Below are positions 1-7,916 of a DNA stretch of 20,061 nt, in pieces. The notes beneath the pieces were generated by a model that saw only the letters and a program-made list of their open reading frames with translations, did no database searches and was not told the DNA's origin. Origin of the DNA: Pseudomonadota bacterium (lineage in GTDB: Bacteria > Pseudomonadota > Alphaproteobacteria > Rhizobiales > Rhizobiaceae); assembly GCA_023444445.1 (NCBI GenBank), contig JAEXMK010000106.1:1-20061 (forward strand), read 5' to 3'. Within the stretch, counting starts at the first letter, position 1, and every line of letters begins with the position of its first letter. The position numbers and the translations under genes were made by a program.

Positions 1-802
1 AGGTCTCTTCCAGCTCCGTGCTTTTGGATTCCGCCGCACGTTTCCTCTCCACGAGTCGAGCCATGTAGATGGAAATCTCGTAGAGAATGATCGCAGGCAG
101 CGCAAGACCGATCTGGGACATGGGGTCTGGCGGCGTCAGCACGGCCGCGACCACAAAGGCCATGACGATGGCGAACTTGCGTTTTTCACGCAGCCAGTCG
201 CTGGTCAGAAGCCCGACACGCGCCAGAAGCGTGGTGACGACGGGCAGCTGGAACACAAGGCCGAAGGACAGCACCAGCGTCATGATGAGGCTCAGATATT
301 CCGACACCTTCGGCATCAGCGAAATCGCCACCTCGCCATCCTCAGGCAATTGCTGCATGGCGAGGAAGAACCACATGACCATGGGCGTGAAGAAGAAATA
401 GACGAGCGCCGCACCGATGAGGAAAAGGATCGGCGACGCGATGAGGAACGGCAGGAAGGCGGCGCGTTCGTTCTTGTAGAGACCGGGTGCGACGAATTTA
501 TAGAGCTGCGAGGCGATCACCGGAAAGGAGATGACCATCGCGCCGAACATCGCGACCTTGATCTGCGTGAAGAAGAATTCCTGCGGCGCGGTATAGATCA
601 GCGACGATTTTGTCACATCCAGCCCCGCCCAGAGCACGGCCCACTTGTAGGGAATGACAAGCAGGTTGAAGAGGTGCTTGGCAACCGCGAAACAGGCGAT
701 GAAGGCGACGAAAAATGCGCCGAGCGACCACATCAGCCGGGTGCGCAACTCCATGAGGTGCTCGATAAGCGGCTGCGGCTTATCTTCGGTATCCCCGCTC
801 AT
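1..802 (-). CDS. tatC: Sec-independent (twin-arginine) protein translocase subunit TatC, 3' end cut by the window edge
   Basis: TatC is the multispanning inner-membrane core of the Tat translocase. With TatB it binds the twin-arginine signal peptides of folded exported proteins. The reading frame starts at ATG 802-800 (MSGDTEDKPQPLIEHLMELR) and stays open for 267 codons to the window edge. The N-terminal PLIEHLMELRTRL segment is the usual TatC signature, with the conserved glutamate near the first helix. Several hydrophobic helices follow, with the FxPGLYKNER-type loop (here KFVAPGLYKNERAAF) and a late SYLSLIMTL / FGLVFQLPVV region, all expected for a six-helix TatC. Bacterial TatC is about 250-270 residues, so only a few C-terminal codons should be missing. 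The start overlaps the tatB stop in an ATGA junction, implying translational coupling. It is the last gene of a tatABC unit. Confidence 0.96.
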   Translation of the reverse strand, partial: MSGDTEDKPQPLIEHLMELRTRLMWSLGAFFVAFIACFAVAKHLFNLLVIPYKWAVLWAGLDVTKSSLIYTAPQEFFFTQIKVAMFGAMVISFPVIASQLYKFVAPGLYKNERAAFLPFLIASPILFLIGAALVYFFFTPMVMWFFLAMQQLPEDGEVAISLMPKVSEYLSLIMTLVLSFGLVFQLPVVTTLLARVGLLTSDWLREKRKFAIVMAFVVAAVLTPPDPMSQIGLALPAIILYEISIYMARLVERKRAAESKSTELEET

Positions 803-1533
803 GCTTCATCCTTTTTCGGCTTCACAGCCTTTGTTTTTGCCGCTTTGACCGGCTTGGCGTCGGCCACCGCCGTCGGCCTGTCAGCCTCGGTCTTCTTGGC
901 CGTTGCCTTTTTGACGACAGCCTTCACAGGAGCCTTCGAAACGGCGGCTTCGCTAGTCATCGCGGAAGCAACAGCTTCCGGCGTTGCGGCCACTTTGGTC
1001 CGGGCGGCCCGTTTCGGCTTGGCGACAACCGCTTCGGCTTCGACGGTCGCAACCGATTTCGCACGGGCGCGTTTCGGCTTTTCTTCCGTGGCGGCAGCAA
1101 CCGGTGCCGCTGCGGCAGCGACGACGGGCGGCGTATCCGGCAACTTCATTTCCGGCTCCGGCGTGCTCACGAGCGGGGCGATCGGCTCGCTCGTCGCCGG
1201 TGCGGCAGTGGAGGACAGGCCATCGGGTGCCGCCGTTGCCTTCTGCAGGTCGGATTTGATCTCATTGCCCAGCTGGCGAAGCGGGTTCATCGCATCGCGC
1301 AGGGAATTCGTGGGGTTGAGATTGCGGACATCGGAAATCGTCTGGCGCACATCGTCCATATCGGCCTCTTTCAGGGCCTCATCGAACTGCGTGCGGAAAT
1401 CCCCGGCCATCTTGCGAAGGCCGGCCATCGTCTTGCCGAAGGCGCGGATCATGGGCGGCAAGTCTTTCGGTCCGACGACCACGATCAGCACGACCGCAAT
1501 CACCAGAAGCTCGCTCCAGCCGATATCTAACAT
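799..1533 (-). CDS. tatB: Twin-arginine translocase subunit TatB
   Basis: TatB is a single-span membrane protein that forms the substrate-receptor complex with TatC. The protein (244 aa) opens MLDIGWSELLVIAVVLIVVV, which combines the diagnostic N-terminal F/LDIGxSELL motif with one transmembrane helix. It continues into GPKDLPPMIRAFGKTM, the hinge and amphipathic helix typical of TatA/B. After about residue 75 it becomes a long Ala/Pro/Lys-rich, probably disordered tail ending in repeated KKATAKK and KPVKAAKTKAVK stretches; E. coli TatB is only 171 aa. I chose ATG 1533-1531 because it gives the conserved N-terminus; an in-frame TTG lies one codon upstream. A GGGAG ribosome-binding site lies about 8 nt before. 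It sits 53 bp after tatA and overlaps tatC by 4 bp. Confidence 0.96.
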   Translation of the reverse strand: MLDIGWSELLVIAVVLIVVVGPKDLPPMIRAFGKTMAGLRKMAGDFRTQFDEALKEADMDDVRQTISDVRNLNPTNSLRDAMNPLRQLGNEIKSDLQKATAAPDGLSSTAAPATSEPIAPLVSTPEPEMKLPDTPPVVAAAAAPVAAATEEKPKRARAKSVATVEAEAVVAKPKRAARTKVAATPEAVASAMTSEAAVSKAPVKAVVKKATAKKTEADRPTAVADAKPVKAAKTKAVKPKKDEA

Positions 1534-1586
1534 CAATATGCTCCCGAGACCCTAACGCCAGTCTCACACCAAACGGAACAGGCCGC

Positions 1587-1793
1587 TTACTTGATCTCGT
1601 CAGCCTTGTGGTCGACGGTCTTCGCATTGGCATCTGCCGGCGGCGGCGTCTGGTCTTCGTCAGCCATGCCCTTCTTGAAGCTCTTGATGCCCTTCGCGAC
1701 ATCACCCATCAATTCGGGGATCTTGCCACGTCCGAAAAGGACGAGAACGATCACCAGCACGATGAGCCAATGCCACACACTAAAAGAACCCAT
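1587..1793 (-). CDS. tatA: Twin-arginine translocase subunit TatA
   Basis: TatA is the small pore-forming subunit that oligomerises at the TatBC complex during translocation of folded proteins. The 68-residue product begins [20 protein letters not shown], one transmembrane helix. [20 protein letters not shown] follows, containing the conserved [12 protein letters not shown] hinge and the amphipathic helix. It ends in a short charged tail. The length is normal for alphaproteobacterial TatA. The ATG is preceded by CAGGAG at about 8 nt spacing. It is the first tat gene, 130 bp after scpB; that gap contains a strong nested hairpin (1821-1865), so tatABC may be expressed or processed separately from scpAB. 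Confidence 0.97.
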   Translation of the reverse strand: MGSFSVWHWLIVLVIVLVLFGRGKIPELMGDVAKGIKSFKKGMADEDQTPPPADANAKTVDHKADEIK

Positions 1794-1820
1794 AACTGCA
1801 ACTCCTGAATTTCGCTTTTA

Positions 1821-1865
1821 GACGATGTAAGACGTTTGAAAGGCTTTTTCAAACGACAAATCGTC
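1821..1865 (-). promoter_or_regulatory. Nested perfect inverted repeat between scpB and tatA
   Basis: A 9-bp perfect stem (CGTTTGAAA at 1833-1841 with TTTCAAACG at 1847-1855) closes a 5-nt loop. It is nested inside a second perfect 6-bp stem (GACGAT at 1821-1826, ATCGTC at 1860-1865), separated by an asymmetric internal loop of 6 and 4 nt. It lies 28 nt upstream of the tatA start and 58 nt after the scpB stop. No U-run follows directly on the tatA-sense strand, so it is not a classic terminator. A processing or stability hairpin, a weak attenuator or a protein operator are all possible. Confidence 0.5.
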
Positions 1866-1923
1866 GCTGAGACGGGCCGTGCCCATAAACTTTTCGCGTG
1901 TATCGCGTGGGCCTATGACGATA

Positions 1924-2658
1924 TCAATCGTCACCATCACCACCGCCCGGTGCAAGCAGGCCCAGTTCCTCCAGATCGAGCTGCGTGATCGGGTCTTCAT
2001 CCTCACGCAACTCGTCGCTCATCATCGGCAGAGGCACACCGAAATTGGACGGGATACGGCCCGAAAGCAGTCCCGCTCCCTTCAGTTCCTCAAGGCCCGG
2101 CAGATCCCGCAACTCCTCAAGGCCGAAATGATCGAGAAACTCCACGGTGGTGCCGATCGTCACCGGCCGGCCCGGCGTGCGCCTGCGACCGCGGAAACGC
2201 ACCCAGCCCGCCTCCATCAGCACGTCGAGCGTACCGCGTGAGGTCTGCACGCCGCGGATTTCCTCGATCTCGGCGCGTGTCACCGGCTGATGATACGCGA
2301 TAATCGCCAAAACCTCCAGCGCTGCGCGCGACAGCTTCTTGGGCTCCTTCTCCTCCGTGCGGATGACGAAGGAAAGGTCGCCCGCCGTGCGGAACGCCCA
2401 TTGCCCGCCCACCTGCACGAGATTGACACCACGGTCGCCATAGGCAGCCTTCAGCGCGTGCAGAATGGCGACGACATCCATGCCGCGCGGCAGACGCTCG
2501 GCGATGAAACCGATGGAAACCGGCTCGGCCGAGGCGAAAACCAGCGCTTCGGCAATTCGCTCAGCCTCCTTCAGCTGACGCTCGGAAAACACCGTGAGTT
2601 CGGGTTCCACCCCATCTGTCGCGATCATTGCCTCGCCGGTCTCGTCGTCATTCGTCAT
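1924..2658 (-). CDS. scpB: Segregation and condensation protein ScpB
   Basis: ScpB is a winged-helix (kite) protein that dimerises and binds ScpA to complete the SMC-ScpAB condensin loading and segregation complex on the nucleoid. The 244-aa product has the expected core: RQLKEAERIAEALVFASAEP, then the first winged-helix domain, then the highly characteristic LSRAALEVLAIIAYHQPVTR and AEIEEIRGV motifs, followed by RTPGRPVTIGTT and EFLDHFGLEELRDLP, the usual ScpB C-terminal signature. A short acidic glycine-rich tail ends the protein. I chose the ATG at 2658-2656 (MTNDDETGEAM), which lies inside the 3' end of scpA, giving an 11-bp overlap and likely translational coupling. The open frame extends 42 codons further upstream, but only within scpA coding sequence. 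Confidence 0.95.
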   Translation of the reverse strand: MTNDDETGEAMIATDGVEPELTVFSERQLKEAERIAEALVFASAEPVSIGFIAERLPRGMDVVAILHALKAAYGDRGVNLVQVGGQWAFRTAGDLSFVIRTEEKEPKKLSRAALEVLAIIAYHQPVTRAEIEEIRGVQTSRGTLDVLMEAGWVRFRGRRRTPGRPVTIGTTVEFLDHFGLEELRDLPGLEELKGAGLLSGRIPSNFGVPLPMMSDELREDEDPITQLDLEELGLLAPGGGDGDD

Positions 2659-3496
2659 TATAGGTCCCTCCGGCACTGGCTCCGCGCTCGTCCCTTGTGC
2701 CCCGGCGCATATAGATGGGCTGGAAAGCCCCCTCCTGCCGGATTTGCAGCGATCCCTCGCGCACCAGTTCCAGCGAGGCGGCAAAGGCGCTGGCGATGGC
2801 CGTCACCCGCATGGCGGGATCCGGAACATATTGCAGCAGATATTGATCGAGCACCGTCCATTCGCCGACATCACCGAGGAGGCTGTTGAGAAGCTCACGC
2901 GCCTCCACCAACGACCACACCTGCCGTTTTTCGATGGTGACCTGGGTGATGGCCTGCCTCTGCCGCAGATTGGCATAGGCGCTCAGAAGATCGTAGAGAT
3001 TCGCCTCATAAGCCGAGCGATTGATATGCGGAATATGCTCCGGTGCGCCGCGGGCGAAAACGTCGCGGCCAAGCTGGGCGCGGTTGACCAGCCTTTCGGC
3101 CGCCTCGCGCATCGCCTCCAGGCGTTTCAGCCGGAAGGCCAGCGTCGCGGCCATTTCCTCGCCCGAAGGGCCGTCATCCTTTGCCTGCTGGGGAATGAGT
3201 AGTTTGGATTTCAGAAACGCGAGCCAGGCCGCCATCACAAGATAATCGGCGGCCAGCTCAATGCGCACGCGGCGCGCGCTTTCCACGAATTGCAGATATT
3301 GCTCGGCAAGGGCCAGCACCGAAATGCGCGACAGATCAACCTTCTGCGTGCGGGCAAGATGCAGGAGAAGATCAAGCGGGCCTTCGAAACCCGCGACATC
3401 GATGACCAGCCCGGCCTCGCCCGTCAGCCGCTCCGGCGTCACATCCTGCCAGAGCTTGTCCATCGGCGTTGAATTGCGAGACTTGTCTGCGGCCAT
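2648..3496 (-). CDS. scpA: Segregation and condensation protein ScpA
   Basis: ScpA is the kleisin that bridges the heads of the SMC dimer and binds ScpB, acting in chromosome compaction and segregation. The diagnostic kleisin start is present as DVAGFEGPLDLLLHLARTQK, followed by the family motif VDLSRISVLALAEQYLQFVE and then AADYLVMAAWLAFLKSKLLI. The C-terminal winged helix follows. Three starts are possible: GTG at 3547 (only 7 bp after the nagZ stop, no good ribosome-binding site), ATG at 3496 (MAADKSRNS; a GGATGG-like site upstream) and ATG at 3463 (MDKLWQD). I use 3496 (282 aa), but the true N-terminus is uncertain by up to 17 residues upstream or 11 downstream, all outside the conserved domain. 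It lies between nagZ and scpB in one transcription direction. Confidence 0.93.
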   Translation of the reverse strand: MAADKSRNSTPMDKLWQDVTPERLTGEAGLVIDVAGFEGPLDLLLHLARTQKVDLSRISVLALAEQYLQFVESARRVRIELAADYLVMAAWLAFLKSKLLIPQQAKDDGPSGEEMAATLAFRLKRLEAMREAAERLVNRAQLGRDVFARGAPEHIPHINRSAYEANLYDLLSAYANLRQRQAITQVTIEKRQVWSLVEARELLNSLLGDVGEWTVLDQYLLQYVPDPAMRVTAIASAFAASLELVREGSLQIRQEGAFQPIYMRRGTRDERGASAGGTYNDE

Positions 3497-3554
3497 TGTT
3501 CCATCCGCCGGGCATCCGGCCTGTGATCCCGAGTGGGCGACCGCCACCCGATCG

Positions 3555-4571
3555 TCAGGAAACGGCCCACATGGCGTTGAATTCAGCTCTCAGTTCAGCT
3601 TCGTCGGAGGCGTCAGCAGCGGGGAAACCCGTCTCCACAGCCCGCACCCGCTCCAGCGAACGGCCGGAAAGAACGGGAACTTCCTTCACAACCTCAAGCA
3701 TTTCACCCATCACGCCGTTGCAATGCAAGACTATATCGCAGCCACCAGCAACAATATTCGCAGCCCGTTCGCCAAGCGTGCCCTTCAGCGCATTCATGGA
3801 ACTGTCGTCGGACATCAGCAGCCCGTCAAAGCCGATCCGACCGCGAATGACCTCCTCGATCACCTTCGCCGAGGTAGTCGCCGGCCGTTCGCGATCAACG
3901 GCGTTGAACACCAGATGTGCGCTCATCGCCATCAATTCGCGGTTAAGCGCCCGGAACGGCACGAAATCATGGCCGTCCAGCTCATCAAGCGGCACATCGA
4001 CAACAGGCAATTCATGGTGCGAATCGACCATGCCGCGACCGTGACCCGGCATATGTTTCATGACGGGCAACATGCCACCGGCCTTCAGCCCATCGGCAGC
4101 CGCCTGGCCCATCTGCGCCACCATGGTCGGCGAATAGCCATAAGCGCGGTTGCCGATAACATTGCTGGCGCCTTCCACCGGCACATCAAGCACCGGCAGG
4201 CAATCGACATTGATGCCGAATTTCATCAGGTCAAAGGCATGCAGGCGCGACATCAGCCAGGCGGCGCGCAGGCCTTCCTCGCGGTCGCGCTCGTAGATTT
4301 CACCGAGAATGCGGGCATTTGGATAGGCCTGCAGGATCGGCGGCTTGATGCGCTGAACGCGCCCGCCTTCCTGATCGATCAACACCGGCGCATCTGGCCT
4401 CCCGACGGCATCACGCATGGATGCGACGAGATCGGTAATCTGTTGCGGCTCGCCGATATTGCGGCCGAACAGGATGAAGCCCCACGGCTGCTGGTCACGG
4501 TAAAGGGCAATCTCGTCGGCGGTCAGCGAAAGCCCGCTGCATCCGAGGATCATGGCTTTGCAATCGGTCAT
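3555..4571 (-). CDS. nagZ: Beta-N-acetylhexosaminidase NagZ (glycoside hydrolase family 3)
   Basis: NagZ is a cytoplasmic enzyme that removes GlcNAc from GlcNAc-1,6-anhydroMurNAc peptides during peptidoglycan recycling. In many Gram-negatives its products induce AmpC-type beta-lactamases. The 338-residue length matches the single-domain family. Visible motifs are GFILFGRNI (31-39), IDQEGGRVQR (65-74, substrate-binding aspartate and arginine), KHMPGHG (172-178), the flexible catalytic loop DSHHELP with His185, and LLMSDDSSM with Asp255 as predicted nucleophile. All key residues are intact. I chose MTDCKAMILG at 4571, which matches the usual N-terminus; the frame extends 17 codons further to 4622 without a convincing ribosome-binding site. 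It is followed closely by scpA and preceded by a palindromic repeat. Confidence 0.95.
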   Translation of the reverse strand: MTDCKAMILGCSGLSLTADEIALYRDQQPWGFILFGRNIGEPQQITDLVASMRDAVGRPDAPVLIDQEGGRVQRIKPPILQAYPNARILGEIYERDREEGLRAAWLMSRLHAFDLMKFGINVDCLPVLDVPVEGASNVIGNRAYGYSPTMVAQMGQAAADGLKAGGMLPVMKHMPGHGRGMVDSHHELPVVDVPLDELDGHDFVPFRALNRELMAMSAHLVFNAVDRERPATTSAKVIEEVIRGRIGFDGLLMSDDSSMNALKGTLGERAANIVAGGCDIVLHCNGVMGEMLEVVKEVPVLSGRSLERVRAVETGFPAADASDEAELRAEFNAMWAVS

Positions 4572-4658
4572 GGTGTCACGCTCGCAGGGAAAAGAGGGGG
4601 AAGGGTAAGGAGACTGCGCCATCGGGATTGCGAAAATCGTCCGACAACCTCTCCGCCG

Positions 4659-4727
4659 TCATCCTCGGGCCTGACCCGAGGATCCATCGCTCCGGGTTAT
4701 GGGTCCTCGGGTCAAGCCCGAGGATGA
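4659..4727. repeat. Palindromic intergenic repeat, element A (two 28-nt hairpin units facing each other)
   Basis: Two inverted copies of a 28-nt unit lie at 4659-4686 and 4700-4727, separated by 13 bp. They are 26/28 identical when one is reverse-complemented. Each copy is itself a hairpin: an 8-bp perfect stem (TCCTCGGG paired with CCCGAGGA) around a 5-nt loop, flanked by TCA and by TCCA or CCCA. The whole can also fold as one long stem of about 33 bp. It lies between the SPOR-protein stop and the nagZ start. It is not coding and resembles dispersed palindromic elements (REP or RIME type) of rhizobial genomes. The second element at 11583-11695 shares its architecture. Confidence 0.8.
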
Positions 4728-4760
4728 TGGAGAGTGTGGTGGAAGGTCCAAATACTCCAA

Positions 4761-4782
4761 GGGCTGCCTCATGCGGCAGCCC
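4761..4782 (-). terminator. Probable terminator or 3' hairpin of the SPOR-domain gene
   Basis: A perfect 8-bp stem, GGGCTGCC at 4761-4768 and GGCAGCCC at 4775-4782, encloses a 6-nt loop. It begins 30 bp after the stop codon of the SPOR-domain gene. On the gene's strand it is followed by TTGGAGTATTTGG, a poor U-run, so termination may be partial and allow read-through into nagZ. Confidence 0.5.
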
Positions 4783-4811
4783 CAATCGTTACGAAGCCAG
4801 ATCGGCCGCTA

Positions 4812-7800
4812 TCAGCGTGCCACCAGGCAGCTGCCGCCGGCCGAGCGGAACTTCTCGCACAGCGCCACGGCTTCGTTCTTGTCACCCGCAGGGATGCGGA
4901 CGCGGTAGAACGTGCCCTTGCCGGCAATTTCAGCGGCCTTGATGTCGACGCCGCGTCCACCGATGACCGAGCCGAACTTGGCCGACATGTTCTGGTAGGA
5001 CTTCTGGGCCTCAGCCTGGCTCGGCAGCGACGCGATCTGGATGTAGTAACCACCGGCAGAAGGCGTGCTGGTTGTCGCAGGTGCCACGGCAGCCGTCTGC
5101 TGCTGGGCCGGAGCGGCAGTCGCCGGGCGGACATTACCCTGGTTGGTAACGGTTGCCACCACATTGGCGGGCTGGGCAGACGGACGCGCCGAAGGAAGCG
5201 GTGCTGCCGACTGCGAGGCTTGCGACTGTGAGGTTGGCGTGGCAGCGGCAGCAGGCGTGTTGGCCTGCGGCTTTGCAGCCTGCTCGGGCGCCACTGGAAC
5301 CCGCGAAGCGGCGATGACGGCGGGAGCGCCCTCACCCGGCTTGGCGGTCTGCGGTGCGGCAAGCTCTGCAACCTTGTCGGCCTTTGGCGGCTGGGCTGCC
5401 GGTGCGTCCACTTCCTGGGCGACCAGCGTGCCGTCCGGCTTGACGATCATGGTGCGGACCTTGCGCGGCGAAACGCCGGTCGCGCCAGAACCTTCGTTCT
5501 GAGCAGCCTTTTCTTCCGGCGAAAGCAGGCGCGGATCTTCGGTTTCGCCAACCGGCGTGCCGGTCCCTTCCATATCCCCGTCGTTTTCGCCTTCCAGCGG
5601 CAATTGTTCCGGGATCAGCGTGCGCTGAACCACATCCACCGGCTGTTCGTTGCTGGAAATCAGCGCCGGCTGTTTCGGATCGGCAGCGCTGCCGCCGGCA
5701 ACACGGTCATAAACCGCCTTGTCCTGATTTGGCACGACGCGACCGCCCGGATTTTCCGGCACGACCTTCATCGGGTCGTTATCGGCGGAGATGATGACCG
5801 GCGCACCATTGGAACCGGTACCGGACGAGCCGCCTGATATCAGCGCGTAGACGCCGCCACCGATCAGCACCAGACCGATTGCGGCAGCCACCGGCATGAT
5901 CCAGCGGCGACCGCCGCGTTCATCTTCATCGCGATAGGCCGCCTGATGATCGACATAGGTATTTTCGGCATCGCGCGACGCATTGCCACGGGAAGCCGCA
6001 GCTTCCTGCATGGAGCGGCGGAAGTCCTCTTCCAGAGCCCGCTCGAATTCATCGGCGTCATCAGGAGCCTGCGCGGCGCGCGCCTGCGGGGCGGCAGCGC
6101 GGTTTTCCGCGTGTTTATGGCGGTCGAGACCACCGGCAACTGCAGGCGCAAACAGCGTCGCAAGCTCGGTATCGATATCGAGGTCTTCCTCGTGACGGCG
6201 CGGTGCCGGCTTGGGTTCGAAAACCCCGACCGGCAGTTCCGGAACATCCATTTCGATGATGGTTTCCGGGTGTTCTTCCGTTTCACCGATCTGCGAAGGA
6301 TCGAAAGGCAGGCTTTCCAGCGTCTGCGGCGCTGCCGGCTGCGGCGCAGCGACAGCCGGACGCGGCTGAACGGGCACAGCTGCTGCCGCGATGGGAGCAG
6401 CAACGGTTGCGGCGCGTGGTTGCGGAACAGGCTGTTCCCTCACCGGCTGGGGCGCGGCAGCCACCACCGGAGCGACCGGCTGCTGGCGAACGGGTTGCGG
6501 CGCGGGCGCAGGAGCAACCTCGGCTTCGGCGATTTCCGACAGGTCGAGATCAAGATCGAGATCGTCGAGCGCCAGCTCGAAATCATCATCGTTGAAACCG
6601 GCAAAATCCGTGAAATCCGGCTCCTGAAGAGGAGCCGGGGATACAGCGGGGGCAACCGGCGTCGCCCGTGCGGGAGCCGCAGCAACTGGCGTTGCGGCAA
6701 TCACCGGCGGTTCGATTTTTGCGGCCTGAACGACAGGCGCGGACTGCACGACGGGTTCTTCGCCACGACCGGGAATGGAATATTTCGCAACGTCGTAGAT
6801 CAGCTCGTCCATCGGCGACAGATTGGTCGCAGCCGGCCTTTGAGCAACCGGAGGCGTCACAGGCTGTTCAGCAGGCGTGAATCTTTCCGCAACCGAGGGT
6901 GCAAAGGCAGGTGCTGTCTCTTCCGCCTGAATGACGGCAGGTGCCGGCGCGGGCTCGATCTGTGGCTCGATCTGCGGTTCCATCCGGGCCGCGACAGGCG
7001 GCTGTTCGGAACGCGGCTCGACCCTTCTCGGATCGACAGCGGAAACATCGCGGCGCGCGCCGAAATTGGCGAGCGGCAGGCGCAGGCTGGAAAACTCGAG
7101 CGAAGAACGGCCGCCATGCGAAGGCGGACGCACGGAAACCGGAGCGGGCGCTTCCTCGGCAACCGCGATCTCCACCTCATCGGCAAGATCGAAAGCCTGC
7201 GGTTCCGGCGCATAGGCCTGACCGGCAAAAGCAACATTGCTCGAAACATCGGCCGGAAGCTCCGGCATGGCGTGCCATTCGGGCTCTGCCGTTTCAACGG
7301 CCTGCGGCTCTTCCCATGCGACCTGCTGGGCGGGCGGCTGGTAAACCACAGGCTCAGCGGCGCGCGGCTGGCGGGAATGCACATCGAAAACTTCGGCGAC
7401 GGCGCCGGCATCGTCACGGAAGTCCGCGCGGATGTCCTGCTGAGCTGATGTTTCCACGTAATTATGGATATAGGCCTGGTCGACCTCAGGAAGCCGCTCT
7501 TCCCTCACCTCGGGTGCAGGTGCGGGTGCAAGCTCGGGCTCGCGGCGGGCGAAAACCGATTCGACACGCTGCATGAAGTCGTTGGGGTGGATGCCCGCAC
7601 GAACATCGTTTGCCGGATCAAGAACGACTGGATCGGCGTGCGGTGCGTCGTAAACCTCGAATTCCCTCAGAAGCTCATCTTCGAGGTTAAATTCGGGTTC
7701 GCGGCGGGCAACCGATGGCTGAGCCTCGGAACCCGCATGCGAAGGACGATCTTCGAAGCCGACGATACGCGCCAGTTCTGCCAGAGGATCGTTGTCAGCG

Positions 7801-7850
7801 AACCCTTCGGACCGGGCGTCCCGGTTATACGCGACATTTTTTTCGACCAT
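4812..7850 (-). CDS. Large single-pass membrane protein with C-terminal SPOR domain
   Basis: The predicted protein has 1012 residues. It starts MVEKNVAYNRDARSE with a conserved-looking DPLAELARIVGFED motif near residues 20-35. Some 600 residues of Pro/Ala/Glu-rich, low-complexity cytoplasmic sequence follow, including an acidic patch with DLDLDLDLSEI. One transmembrane helix lies at about 650-670 (WIMPVAAAIGLVLIGGGVYA). A second Pro/Ala/Gln-rich linker leads to a SPOR domain at about 932-1011 (YYIQIASLPSQAEAQKSYQN to the C-terminus). SPOR domains bind denuded glycan strands at division or growth sites, so a periplasmic C-terminus in envelope growth is inferred; the exact role is unknown. I chose ATG 7850 because GGTGG precedes it at about 7 nt; an in-frame ATG lies 5 codons upstream. 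It sits between argS and nagZ. Confidence 0.9.
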   Translation of the reverse strand: MVEKNVAYNRDARSEGFADNDPLAELARIVGFEDRPSHAGSEAQPSVARREPEFNLEDELLREFEVYDAPHADPVVLDPANDVRAGIHPNDFMQRVESVFARREPELAPAPAPEVREERLPEVDQAYIHNYVETSAQQDIRADFRDDAGAVAEVFDVHSRQPRAAEPVVYQPPAQQVAWEEPQAVETAEPEWHAMPELPADVSSNVAFAGQAYAPEPQAFDLADEVEIAVAEEAPAPVSVRPPSHGGRSSLEFSSLRLPLANFGARRDVSAVDPRRVEPRSEQPPVAARMEPQIEPQIEPAPAPAVIQAEETAPAFAPSVAERFTPAEQPVTPPVAQRPAATNLSPMDELIYDVAKYSIPGRGEEPVVQSAPVVQAAKIEPPVIAATPVAAAPARATPVAPAVSPAPLQEPDFTDFAGFNDDDFELALDDLDLDLDLSEIAEAEVAPAPAPQPVRQQPVAPVVAAAPQPVREQPVPQPRAATVAAPIAAAAVPVQPRPAVAAPQPAAPQTLESLPFDPSQIGETEEHPETIIEMDVPELPVGVFEPKPAPRRHEEDLDIDTELATLFAPAVAGGLDRHKHAENRAAAPQARAAQAPDDADEFERALEEDFRRSMQEAAASRGNASRDAENTYVDHQAAYRDEDERGGRRWIMPVAAAIGLVLIGGGVYALISGGSSGTGSNGAPVIISADNDPMKVVPENPGGRVVPNQDKAVYDRVAGGSAADPKQPALISSNEQPVDVVQRTLIPEQLPLEGENDGDMEGTGTPVGETEDPRLLSPEEKAAQNEGSGATGVSPRKVRTMIVKPDGTLVAQEVDAPAAQPPKADKVAELAAPQTAKPGEGAPAVIAASRVPVAPEQAAKPQANTPAAAATPTSQSQASQSAAPLPSARPSAQPANVVATVTNQGNVRPATAAPAQQQTAAVAPATTSTPSAGGYYIQIASLPSQAEAQKSYQNMSAKFGSVIGGRGVDIKAAEIAGKGTFYRVRIPAGDKNEAVALCEKFRSAGGSCLVAR

Positions 7851-7916
7851 TACGTGTTCCACCATCTACGCATTGCAGCTCTTGCCAGCGTATTGTGAGC
7901 AAATAATGGTGAGATG

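Noticed and set aside
350..1555. Long plus-strand open frame (401 codons) opposite tatB/tatC
   Set aside because: It is the antisense shadow of tatBC: low complexity, no domains, while the minus strand encodes clear Tat proteins.
2648..2658. 11-bp scpA/scpB overlap as a possible frameshift or fusion
   Set aside because: Both proteins have complete conserved domains and normal ends; a short overlap is usual in coupled operons.
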